From Flavipsychrobacter stenotrophus (lineage in GTDB: Bacteria; Bacteroidota; Bacteroidia; Chitinophagales; Chitinophagaceae), in the NCBI GenBank assembly GCA_947371715.1, contig CANBQQ010000200.1:1-6238 (forward strand): a stretch of DNA of 6,238 nt, written 5' to 3'. This document shows, piece after piece, positions 1 to 6,238 of the stretch (the first letter of the stretch is position 1; every line of letters begins with the position of its first letter). A program made the translations under genes and the position numbers. A model generated the notes under the pieces. The model saw nothing but the letters and a program-made list of their open reading frames with translations, was not told the origin of the DNA and did not search any database.

Positions 1-575
1 CTCATACCGAATACACCCTCTGTGATCACCATGATACCACCGCCGGTCTTCTTCACCATTTCGGTAGCACGTGCCAGCTGCTTTTCGCAATCAGCAATAT
101 CATTGTGCTTGTATACATAACGGTGACTAGGTATCATACGCAGACCATCTATGATACATGCATGTGATTCTGCATCGTAAACTACTACATCGTGACGGCC
201 ACAAAGTGTGTCAATAGCAGATACCATACCCTGGTAACCAAAGTTGAACAACATAGCATCTTCCTTACCAACAAACTCAGCCAGTTCTTTCTCTAACTGA
301 AGGTGGTAGTCAGAGTTTCCACTCATCATACGCGCACCCATTGGAGAAGCAAGGCCAAATTTAGCCGCTGCATCAGCATCAGCCTTTCTTACCTCGGGGT
401 GGTTAGCCAGGCCCAGGTAGTTGTTAAGGCTCCAAACAATTTTCTCCTTACCATTAAACTTCATGCGGTTTCCGATCTCTCCTTCCAGCTTAGGAAATGC
501 GAAATAGTTTGGCGCTTTTTCTGCGTAGTCCCCGATAGGACCCAGCCTGTTTGCAAATTTGGCAAAAATATCCAT
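1..575 (-). CDS. Alpha-oxoamine synthase family PLP-dependent acyltransferase (BioF/Kbl/serine palmitoyltransferase-like), C-terminus outside window
   Basis: This is the N-terminal 191 codons of a fold-type I PLP enzyme that would condense an amino acid with an acyl-CoA or acyl-ACP, with loss of CO2, in the cytoplasm. Visible family motifs are NNYLGLANHP (51-60), GARMMSGNSDYHLQLE (80-95), the FNFGYQG segment (110-116) that normally lies near the cofactor phosphate, DAESHAC (134-140) with the histidine that stacks on PLP in this family, and the TEGVFGM stretch (185-191). The Schiff-base lysine lies beyond the left edge. The ATG at 573-575 is chosen because MDIFAKFANRLGPIG is a typical N-terminus for the Bacteroidota members and the upstream DNA is AT-rich and non-coding. 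It diverges from pafA. Members of this subgroup are variously annotated as glycine C-acetyltransferase, AONS or serine palmitoyltransferase, and a related flavobacterial enzyme makes the sulfonolipid base capnine from cysteate. Family membership is certain from motifs; the amino-acid substrate cannot be read from this half. Confidence 0.9.
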   Translation of the reverse strand, partial: MDIFAKFANRLGPIGDYAEKAPNYFAFPKLEGEIGNRMKFNGKEKIVWSLNNYLGLANHPEVRKADADAAAKFGLASPMGARMMSGNSDYHLQLEKELAEFVGKEDAMLFNFGYQGMVSAIDTLCGRHDVVVYDAESHACIIDGLRMIPSHRYVYKHNDIADCEKQLARATEMVKKTGGGIMVITEGVFGM

Positions 576-726
576 GTTCTATTATTTAATTTACTAATTT
601 AAAAATCTTAGCAAAAGCAAAGCGATCTGTTGAAAATCAAAAAATATGCTCTACTTGCAATTACCGGAAAAATATCCGAACATTTGCGCAGCGAAATTAA
701 TAAAAATATAACTGCCTGTTCATTAC

Positions 727-734
727 TAATTTTG
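727..734 (+). promoter_or_regulatory. Candidate Bacteroidota -7 promoter box for pafA
   Basis: The sequence TAATTTTG fits the Bacteroidota primary-sigma -7 consensus TAnnTTTG exactly and ends 24 bp before the pafA ATG, implying a leader of roughly 15-20 nt. I see no TTG -33 element at the usual distance (about 19 bp upstream is A/T-only sequence), so the call rests on one short box. It lies in the 183-bp AT-rich gap (576-758) between the divergent aminotransferase-fold gene and pafA. For the minus-strand gene I found only a near match with a 3-nt instead of 2-nt gap. No Pho-box-like repeat was seen. Confidence 0.4.
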
Positions 735-758
735 CACATTTGTTACTAAACTGTATTA

Positions 759-2390
759 ATGAAACGTTATTTCTTAGCAATTCCGGCATTTTTCATAGCA
801 TTTCAGACCATTGCGAAGCAACCAAACAAGGTAGCAAGGCCCAAACTGGTGGTGGGAATAGTAATAGACCAGATGCGCTGGGACTACCTGTACAGGTTTA
901 ACGACCTATACGGAAAAGGTGGTTTGAAGCGACTAATAAAAGATGGTTTTAACTGCCAGAATACCATGATCAATTACCTGCCGTCTTACACGGCGCCGGG
1001 ACATTCGTGCATTTATACGGGATCTGTACCCTCTATACATGGTATAGCCGCTAATGATTGGTATGACAATTTCACCGGCAAGAAAGTGTATTGCACAGAT
1101 GATACGGTAAGGGAAATAAATAATGGTATTGTTGGCGATACATCTATGAGTCCGCGCAACCTGCTGACAACTACCATAACAGATGAGCTACGCCTGGCGA
1201 CCAATTTTCGTAGTAAGGTGTATGGCGTATCTATAAAAGATAGGGGTGCTATATTGCCGGCAGGACACCTGGCCAATGGTGCTTACTGGTTGGACGATAC
1301 GACAGGCAGCTTTTGCAGCAGTACCTATTATAAGAATACCAACCCCACATGGCTACAAGCATTTAATAAAAGAAAGGTTGCAGACAGCCTGGTAAAACTT
1401 ACGTGGACACTACTCGACCCGACCAATAAGATCTATACGCAAAGCCTTGCTGACGATAATAAATATGAAGGGAAGTTTAAGGGTGAGGGTGCGCCCATAT
1501 TTCCGCACGACCTAAATAAATTAAGAGGAAAGGATAGGTACAATTCTTTTAAAGCTACAGCGGGCGGTAACTACCTGACCCTGCAAATGGCGATGGCCTG
1601 CAGAGATGGAGAAAAGCTTGGAGAGGGTGAAGAAACAGATTTCCTGGCAGTTAGTTTTTCGAGTACTGACTATACCGGCCATCAGTTCAGTCCTAATTCT
1701 ATGGAAGTGGAAGATGCTTATCTGCGGCTGGATATGGACCTGGCTACCCTACTCGACTATCTTGACGAGACCGTTGGTAAGGGTGACTATACCGTTTTCC
1801 TTACCGCTGATCATGGCGCGGCACATAATCCGCAGTTCCTTATAGACAATGGTGTGCCGGCGGGCTTTGTGGATCAAGATTATAAAAAAGAGCTCAATGC
1901 TTACCTTGATGGCATCTATGGTCAAAAAGATATCGTCAGCCACTTTACCAATTACCAGTTTTACCTGAATGAAGGCGCAATAAAAAGTGCGGTCGCTGAC
2001 AGAAATAAGATAAAAGAAAGCATCATCACATTTCTGAATACAAAGCCCGAACTGCAATATGTAGTAGACATCGAGAATATGAACCATACGGCAGTACCTG
2101 AGCCTATCCGCACCATGCTGGTAAATGGTTACTACCGGGGCCGCAGCGGCAGTATAGAGGTGGTACCCAACCCGGGGTGGTTTGAAGGACATAGTAAGAC
2201 CGGAACCACACACGGCACGTGGAATCCGTATGACGCTCACATTCCGTTGCTTTGGTATGGTTGGGGTATACCTAAAGGCGAGACCAATACTGTGGTGAAT
2301 ATGACAGACATATCAGCTACGCTAGCGGCACTGCTGCACATACAGATGCCGAACGGGTGTATAGGGAAACCGATAATAATGACGAAATAG
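759..2390 (+). CDS. pafA: PafA-like secreted alkaline phosphatase (phosphate-irrepressible type)
   Basis: A 543-aa enzyme of the alkaline phosphatase superfamily that hydrolyses phosphate monoesters outside the cytoplasm to release inorganic phosphate. Residues 1-19 form a Sec signal peptide (MKRYFLAIPAFFIAFQTIA). The mature part lines up with Elizabethkingia PafA (546 aa) almost without offset. The nucleophile is T78 in SYTAPGH, and N99 (AAND), K160 and R162 (IKDRG) match the PafA phosphate-binding residues T79, N100, K162 and R164. Zinc ligands are D37 (VIDQ), D304 and H308 (STDYTGH), D351 and H352 (TADHG) and H485 (TTHGT). The K-D-R pair separates PafA-type monoesterases from NPP-type diesterases of the same fold. 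The ATG at 759 begins directly at the signal peptide. The next gene on this strand, 129 bp downstream, encodes another exported hydrolase. In characterised species PafA expression does not need phosphate starvation; nothing here shows how it is regulated. The comparison numbers are from memory of the family, not an alignment. Confidence 0.9.
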   Translation: MKRYFLAIPAFFIAFQTIAKQPNKVARPKLVVGIVIDQMRWDYLYRFNDLYGKGGLKRLIKDGFNCQNTMINYLPSYTAPGHSCIYTGSVPSIHGIAANDWYDNFTGKKVYCTDDTVREINNGIVGDTSMSPRNLLTTTITDELRLATNFRSKVYGVSIKDRGAILPAGHLANGAYWLDDTTGSFCSSTYYKNTNPTWLQAFNKRKVADSLVKLTWTLLDPTNKIYTQSLADDNKYEGKFKGEGAPIFPHDLNKLRGKDRYNSFKATAGGNYLTLQMAMACRDGEKLGEGEETDFLAVSFSSTDYTGHQFSPNSMEVEDAYLRLDMDLATLLDYLDETVGKGDYTVFLTADHGAAHNPQFLIDNGVPAGFVDQDYKKELNAYLDGIYGQKDIVSHFTNYQFYLNEGAIKSAVADRNKIKESIITFLNTKPELQYVVDIENMNHTAVPEPIRTMLVNGYYRGRSGSIEVVPNPGWFEGHSKTGTTHGTWNPYDAHIPLLWYGWGIPKGETNTVVNMTDISATLAALLHIQMPNGCIGKPIIMTK

Positions 2391-2519
2391 TAAATTGAAT
2401 GTGGAAGAAATGTGCTGGAATGCGGCAATGTGATTCCAAATTACTCGTATAGCGAGATACAATGTGCAACTGCGGCAAACTGATAGTTATGAAAATCTTT
2501 AAATTCTACATTTACTAAA
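2391..2519. other. Intergenic region between pafA and the lipoprotein hydrolase, with small repeats
   Basis: This 129-bp non-coding gap contains a perfect 6-bp inverted repeat TGGAAT/ATTCCA (2416-2421 and 2433-2438, 11-nt loop), then a 4-bp CTCG/CGAG inverted repeat with a 5-nt loop around 2444-2456. The octamer TGCGGCAA occurs twice, at 2421-2428 and 2471-2478, exactly 50 bp apart. Neither hairpin is followed by a T-run, so it does not read as an intrinsic terminator. The best -7-like string, TACATTTA (2507-2514), is imperfect and only 5 bp from the ATG, too close for a normal leader. Whether the downstream gene is read through from pafA or has its own promoter cannot be decided. Confidence 0.4.
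2416..2438. repeat. Short perfect inverted repeat downstream of pafA
   Basis: TGGAAT and ATTCCA form a 6-bp stem with an 11-nt loop (GCGGCAATGTG), 26 bp after the pafA stop codon. It could be a weak transcript-end structure or an operator half-site pair. It lacks the U-tract and GC-rich stem of an intrinsic terminator, and a stem this short can arise by chance. Confidence 0.3.
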
Positions 2520-3989
2520 ATGGTAAACTTAATAAGTTCTATTTCAGTTTTTATGCGGTGGCATGTGGTTGTGGCTGCTATTTTACTTGTATCGTGTGGG
2601 CAAGGTGCTGAGCATAATGAGGGTAATGGAGTAACTGCGCCTAGTCAAACTGCTAGTTATGATAATACGCTGTCGACCGGGGTTGTAAAGGATACCGTAG
2701 TTTGTAAAAATGACGGGGCGCAAAGCTATGCGCTATACCTGCCCAAAGATTATACAAGCAAAAATGCATGGCCGTGCATTATATTATTCGATGCACATGC
2801 CCGTGGTGCGCTCCCCTTGCGGATGTACAAGGACATAGCGGAAAAATATGGCTTTATCCTGATAGGTTCCAATGTCTCAAAGAATGGAACTACACCTGAT
2901 GCTATAGAAAAAATAATCAGCACGCTGTGGGATGATATACACCAACGGCTGAATATTGATACCAGCCGCACTTACACCAGCGGATTCTCGGGCGGATCGA
3001 AAGTAGCGAGTATGGTTGCTATGAACCATGGAGGTATTGCAGGTGTAATAGGTTGTGCAGGAGGATTTCCGAATACAGGTCAAGCACCACAACCAGCGTT
3101 TGACTACTTTGGCATTGCAGGTAGCTATGATTTTAATATGCCTGAGATGCTACAGTTGGATAACTACCTGGAGCAGAAAAAATCCACTCATTTTTTGCTC
3201 ACCTGGCCCGGCATTCACGCATGGGCACCTGTAGAAGAGTTCAGAACCGGCGTACTCTGGATGACCGTAAATAGCATGAAAGCTCATCGGCTAAACCGAA
3301 ATGATGCAGTAATTGCGGATCTAATGATGGACCTGAACAAGCATATAAGCGAGGCTATATTAAAGAACGATGAGCTAACTGCTGTCCGATTGCTTAGCGG
3401 CACTGTTACCGTTCTGGAAGGGCTTACGGACGTGACAGGCTATAAAAAACAATTGGCGGCGCTTACCAGTGGCGGCACCTATGCTTACTCATTGAAAGCA
3501 ATGCAGCAGTTACTGCAAAAAGAACAGGCTCAGTGCCAGGAGATGGCCGGGCAATTTACCACTCAAAATGAACAATGGTGGGCTGATAAGATCACAGCCA
3601 TCAATCAACAGGCAAGCCATACTAAGTTAGTTCAGGAGGCTAACTCTAACAGACGGGTGTTGGCGTTCCTGGGGTTCATAAGCTATATGAATGTTTCTCG
3701 TGCCATATCAACAGGAGACATGGTACATGCAGCCAGTTATTTGAATATCTTTAAAATGGCTGACCCTAAAAATCCGGACTGTAGCTATTTTGCTGCGCTC
3801 GTCAGCATAAAAAATAAGGATTCCAAAGCAGCAATGACTATGCTCAATGAATCCGCTGCGCTTGGGTACAGTGATGTAGAACAACTAATTAATGAGCCGA
3901 CATTTGGTTCTTTACACAATGGTGCCGATTTCCAGAAGATCGTAGCATTAGTGAGGGATAATCATGATGGGAAGTCGTTAGTTCATTGA
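2520..3989 (+). CDS. Lipoprotein with alpha/beta-hydrolase domain and C-terminal helical (possibly TPR-like) region, function unknown
   Basis: This 489-aa protein has a lipoprotein signal with lipobox LVSC (acylated Cys 26), so it is probably anchored in the envelope. An ATG 33 bp downstream (2553) would start MRWHVVVAAILLVSC, a more normal short signal peptide with its positive charge near the start; it may be the real one. After a low-complexity linker (27-60), residues 66-250 resemble the esterase/dienelactone-hydrolase type of alpha/beta hydrolase. The features are the strand YALYLPKDY, the PCIILFDAHARG segment (85-96), a nucleophile elbow GFSGG (155-159, Ser 157), a likely acid Asp 204 in GSYDFN and a likely catalytic His 233 in PGIHAW. 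Residues about 260-489 are mostly helical. The stretch CSYFAALVSIKNKDSKAAMTML followed by LINEPTFGSLHNGADFQKI resembles the last repeats of TPR-type Bacteroidota proteins. The gene follows pafA on the same strand and converges with recF. The hydrolase fold is fairly sure; substrate and TPR assignment are inference. Confidence 0.75.
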   Translation: MVNLISSISVFMRWHVVVAAILLVSCGQGAEHNEGNGVTAPSQTASYDNTLSTGVVKDTVVCKNDGAQSYALYLPKDYTSKNAWPCIILFDAHARGALPLRMYKDIAEKYGFILIGSNVSKNGTTPDAIEKIISTLWDDIHQRLNIDTSRTYTSGFSGGSKVASMVAMNHGGIAGVIGCAGGFPNTGQAPQPAFDYFGIAGSYDFNMPEMLQLDNYLEQKKSTHFLLTWPGIHAWAPVEEFRTGVLWMTVNSMKAHRLNRNDAVIADLMMDLNKHISEAILKNDELTAVRLLSGTVTVLEGLTDVTGYKKQLAALTSGGTYAYSLKAMQQLLQKEQAQCQEMAGQFTTQNEQWWADKITAINQQASHTKLVQEANSNRRVLAFLGFISYMNVSRAISTGDMVHAASYLNIFKMADPKNPDCSYFAALVSIKNKDSKAAMTMLNESAALGYSDVEQLINEPTFGSLHNGADFQKIVALVRDNHDGKSLVH

Positions 3990-4001
3990 TCTTAGGAACA
4001 T

Positions 4002-5087
4002 CTACAAATGAATAAAACCGATGTCCGCTTCCGGGCCAAAGGCCTGGCGGATTCGCTCGGGGTGGGTATCGGTGAGGATGACCTGGCCGAAGGTTTTATC
4101 GCGGATTATAGAGAGTAGCGCTTCCATTCGGTTTTGGTCAAGCTTTTCGAAGATATCATCGAGCAGTAATATGGGTAAGTGGCCGAGTACCTTGCTGAGA
4201 TAGGCATATTGGCCGAGCTTCAGGGCAAAGAGAAAACTCTTCTTCTGGCCTTGTGATCCAAATTGCTTCAGTATCATGCCGTTCAATGAGAACTCCCAAT
4301 CGTCTTTGTGAATACCACGTAGCGTGCGTTGTAAGCGCAGGTCTTGCTCCAATCCGTTCACCAGCCATTCTTCCATGCTCTTGTTGTCCAGATCGGCGGT
4401 ATAGGACACTTGAATGATCTCGGCTCCCCCACTCAAGCGGTGATAAAACTTATTGAGCAAGGGCATAAAATCTATAAGAAACTTGCTGCGTTGTCTGTGG
4501 ATATAGGTGGCATCTGCCGCTAGCTGTTCGTTGTAAAAATCAAGTTCAGAGTAATCAGTCGTTGATTTGAATGCCTGCAACTTCAGCCAGGCATTGCGCT
4601 GTAGCAATATGCGCTGGTAGTGCATCAGCCGTTCCAGGTATTCTTTATTTACCTGCCCAAGAATGCTATCTACCCAACGGCGACGAGGCTCGCTGCCACC
4701 ATTGATGAGCTCTGTATCATCCGGGGCTATCATTACCGCGGAGTAGCGGCCAATGTGGTCGGTAAACTTTTCGTAGGCAACCTCGTTCTTAAACACCTCT
4801 TTTTTTGCGGCCTTCCATTTGCAGCTGATCGTCTCCAGATCTGCGCCATGCTCAAACTTGCCGGTTACCCTGAAGCCGTCCAGACCCATTTGTACACTAT
4901 TCTGCTGATAGGCGCTAAAGTAACTTTTGGTATAGCAGAGGTAATAGACCGCATCGAGCAGGTTGGTCTTGCCACTGCCATTAGCTCCTGTAATACAGGT
5001 AACAGGCGTAGCAAACTCAAACACCGAAGAGCTGTAGTTGCGGTACTGTATAAGCTGGATCTTATTAAGTCGGAGGTTGTTGGTCAA
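4002..5087 (-). CDS. recF: DNA replication and repair protein RecF
   Basis: RecF is an SMC/ABC-like ATPase that works with RecO and RecR to load RecA at single-stranded gaps. With the start used here it is 361 aa, close to E. coli (357). The N-terminus LRLNKIQLIQYRNY is the RecF opening strand. Walker A GANGSGKTN lies at 34-42, followed by LLDAVYYLCYTKSYF, typical of RecF. The ABC signature is FGSQGQ (276-281), preceded by GIHKDDWEF. Walker B is ILLLDDIFEKLD (306-317), and ILTDTHPE (337-344) carries the switch histidine. There is no in-frame ATG before the Walker A. The frame is open up to a stop near 5180, with only TTG candidates at 5160-5162, 5094-5096 and 5085-5087. I chose 5085-5087 because it removes a non-conserved 25-residue extension (MIVVRDDANKYC...) and leaves a candidate promoter upstream. 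The stop lies 12 bp from the convergent lipoprotein gene. Family certain; start uncertain. Confidence 0.93.
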   Translation of the reverse strand: MTNNLRLNKIQLIQYRNYSSSVFEFATPVTCITGANGSGKTNLLDAVYYLCYTKSYFSAYQQNSVQMGLDGFRVTGKFEHGADLETISCKWKAAKKEVFKNEVAYEKFTDHIGRYSAVMIAPDDTELINGGSEPRRRWVDSILGQVNKEYLERLMHYQRILLQRNAWLKLQAFKSTTDYSELDFYNEQLAADATYIHRQRSKFLIDFMPLLNKFYHRLSGGAEIIQVSYTADLDNKSMEEWLVNGLEQDLRLQRTLRGIHKDDWEFSLNGMILKQFGSQGQKKSFLFALKLGQYAYLSKVLGHLPILLLDDIFEKLDQNRMEALLSIIRDKTFGQVILTDTHPERIRQAFGPEADIGFIHL

Positions 5088-5107
5088 TGGCTGCAAATAA
5101 TACGTTG

Positions 5108-5115
5108 CAAAAGTA
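5108..5115 (-). promoter_or_regulatory. Candidate -7 promoter box for recF
   Basis: Read on the minus strand this is TACTTTTG, an exact fit to TAnnTTTG. It lies 20 bp upstream of the TTG proposed as the recF start (5087) and 11 bp upstream of the alternative TTG (5096). It falls inside the longer open frame that begins at 5162, so if it is a real promoter, the longer start cannot be used by its transcript. A TTG occurs 12 bp upstream of the box, shorter than the usual -33 to -7 spacing, so the -33 element is not convincing. Confidence 0.35.
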
Positions 5116-5195
5116 ATTGGTATTGTGCAATACTTGTTTGCATCATCACGGACGACTATCAAAAAAACTAAAATGAATTATATAAAACAATCCTT

Positions 5196-5203
5196 TACAT
5201 TTG
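5196..5203 (+). promoter_or_regulatory. Candidate -7 promoter box for the kelch gene
   Basis: TACATTTG fits TAnnTTTG exactly and ends 19 bp before the ATG at 5223, which would give a short leader as expected in Bacteroidota. No TTG is seen about 19 bp further upstream, where the sequence is A/T-rich. The box lies in the divergent gap between recF and this gene. No Shine-Dalgarno sequence precedes the ATG (AAATTATTCACT). Confidence 0.4.
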
Positions 5204-5222
5204 ACAGACAAAATTATTCACT

Positions 5223-6238
5223 ATGAAGAAGATGTTACTTAGTTGCATTGCAGCAGCAATGTATTTTGGCGCAACCGCGCAAAGCTGGAGTGTAAAGGCA
5301 GATATGCCGGCCGGCCGAAAATTTTCCGGAGCAGCCGCAGGAAGTGAAGTTATCTATGTAATAGGCGGAATTGACAACGTAGGCGTAACGGCAGACAACT
5401 TTGCCTATAGCCCATTGGCAAACACATGGAGTAGCAAAACGCCTATGACCTATGCAAGAGGCGAATTTGGCGTGGCCACCGTAAACGGGAAAATTTATGC
5501 TATTGGTGGTTATGACGGATCGGCGATTGTTAACTATGTTGAAGAATACGATCCGGCAACAGATGCCTGGACAACTAAGGCAGCTATGCCTACCGCCCGC
5601 TCTCAGTTCTCTCTGGCAGTAGTACAAGGCATAATCTATGTAACCGGTGGTTACCCCGGCAGCTTTACGTCAACGGAAGCCTACAACCCGGCAACCAATA
5701 CCTGGACGACAAAAGCGCCAATGCCATTCGGATTGCTGCAGAACAACGGCGGAGTATGTTTGAACAATAAATTCTATGTATGTGGCGGAAAAAACTTGTC
5801 GAGTTCTGTAACCTACAACTCGGTGTATGTATACACTCCCGGAACTGATAGCTGGACAACAGCTGCGGCAATGCCGGCCACAAGGTTTGGCGGAGCGACG
5901 GCGGTTCTGCATCATAAGGTATATTATTTCGGCGGATCGACCAGCGTGCTGTTACCTACATTCAATACAGATTTTTGTTTTGACTCGGTAACCCAGGTAT
6001 GGACATCTGCTACACCTTTGTTAAGGCAGCGCACCAGTAGTGCGGCAGTTACTTACGGAGATGAGATCTACCTGTTTGGCGGAACTGACAGCAATTCAAA
6101 TGTAGTACCGTGGACACACAAATTTAACCCCGGCACAACCGGCATTAGCGGATTTTCCAATAATGAACGTTCAACCATGTCCGTATATCCTAACCCTTCA
6201 AACGGAAGTACGGTATTTTTACAGGTAAACACTCCTTC
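5223..6238 (+). CDS. Secreted kelch-repeat beta-propeller protein with T9SS type A C-terminal sorting domain, 3' end outside window
   Basis: The reading frame is open for 338 codons to the right edge. Residues 1-19 are a Sec signal peptide (MKKMLLSCIAAAMYFGATA, cleavage before Gln 20). Six kelch units follow, each with a blade-start Trp (22, 69, 116, 161, 211, 260), a P/A-rich 'W..K.PMP..R' stretch and a diglycine after a hydrophobic strand (48-49, 95-96, 142-143, 188-189, 237-238, 286-287). Repeat spacing is 46-49 residues, so one complete six-bladed propeller is predicted. After a short linker (about 303-318) the motif VYPNPSNG (321-328) marks the start of a type A T9SS sorting domain. That domain is normally about 70-80 residues and is cleaved after the protein crosses the outer membrane, with release or attachment to surface polysaccharide. 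Bound partner or enzymatic role is unknown; some kelch propellers are enzymes, others bind protein or glycan. The start is fixed by the signal peptide. Divergent from recF. Confidence 0.9.
   Translation, partial: MKKMLLSCIAAAMYFGATAQSWSVKADMPAGRKFSGAAAGSEVIYVIGGIDNVGVTADNFAYSPLANTWSSKTPMTYARGEFGVATVNGKIYAIGGYDGSAIVNYVEEYDPATDAWTTKAAMPTARSQFSLAVVQGIIYVTGGYPGSFTSTEAYNPATNTWTTKAPMPFGLLQNNGGVCLNNKFYVCGGKNLSSSVTYNSVYVYTPGTDSWTTAAAMPATRFGGATAVLHHKVYYFGGSTSVLLPTFNTDFCFDSVTQVWTSATPLLRQRTSSAAVTYGDEIYLFGGTDSNSNVVPWTHKFNPGTTGISGFSNNERSTMSVYPNPSNGSTVFLQVNTP

Noticed and set aside
303..602. 99-codon plus-strand open frame opposite the alpha-oxoamine synthase
   Set aside because: It overlaps conserved PLP-enzyme motifs on the other strand and has Arg/Ser/Val-rich shadow composition.
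2489..2518. Nine-codon leader peptide (MKIFKFYIY) ending just before the lipoprotein start
   Set aside because: It is very short, AT-rich, without attenuator-type codons or a terminator hairpin; an open frame this short is expected by chance.
3981..4015. Possible bidirectional terminator between the convergent lipoprotein and recF genes (TTCATT/AATGAA, GTTC/GAAC)
   Set aside because: The stems are AT-rich and 4-6 bp with long loops, overlap both coding ends and have no T-run on either strand.
4620..5171. 183-codon plus-strand open frame opposite recF
   Set aside because: It is antisense to the strongly conserved RecF Walker A region and resembles no known protein; a shadow of recF.
5235..5915. 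Minus-strand open frames opposite the kelch gene
   Set aside because: They are Cys/Arg-rich antisense shadows of a repeat protein with a clear signal peptide and sorting motif.
1..6238. Defence island, mobile element, CRISPR or new multi-gene system
   Set aside because: All five genes belong to recognisable families with housekeeping or envelope roles; no transposase, integrase, terminal repeats, spacer array or tRNA was seen on either strand.

Overview
This window looks like chromosomal DNA of a Bacteroidota bacterium, probably in or near the Chitinophagales; the phylum is well supported, the order is a guess. The evidence is a PafA-type alkaline phosphatase, a kelch protein ending in a type IX secretion (T9SS) sorting domain, a Bacteroidota-style RecF, moderate GC content, AT-rich leaders without Shine-Dalgarno sequences, and TAnnTTTG-type -7 boxes ahead of three genes.

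Layout from left to right. Positions 1-575 (minus) hold the N-terminal 191 codons of an alpha-oxoamine synthase family PLP enzyme (BioF/Kbl/SPT-like), running off the left edge. An AT-rich divergent gap of 183 bp follows. Positions 759-2390 (plus) encode a secreted PafA-like alkaline phosphatase whose catalytic and metal-ligand residues can all be seen. A gap of 129 bp with small inverted and direct repeats leads to 2520-3989 (plus), a predicted lipoprotein with an alpha/beta-hydrolase domain and a helical, possibly TPR-like tail. It converges with recF (minus), their stop codons only 12 bp apart. recF has no ATG start; a TTG at 5085-5087 gives the usual family length of 361 aa. From 5223 (plus), diverging from recF, is a secreted protein with six kelch repeats and the start of a T9SS type A sorting domain, cut by the right edge.

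The genes do not form an evident pathway: lipid or cofactor metabolism, phosphate scavenging, a cell-envelope hydrolase, DNA repair and a secreted beta-propeller. The only possible co-transcribed pair is pafA with the lipoprotein hydrolase, both exported hydrolases. I found no tRNA, rRNA, CRISPR array, insertion sequence, phage gene or convincing defence system, and no frameshifted gene. The points most worth a second look are the recF start, the hydrolase/helical-tail lipoprotein and the small repeats upstream of it.
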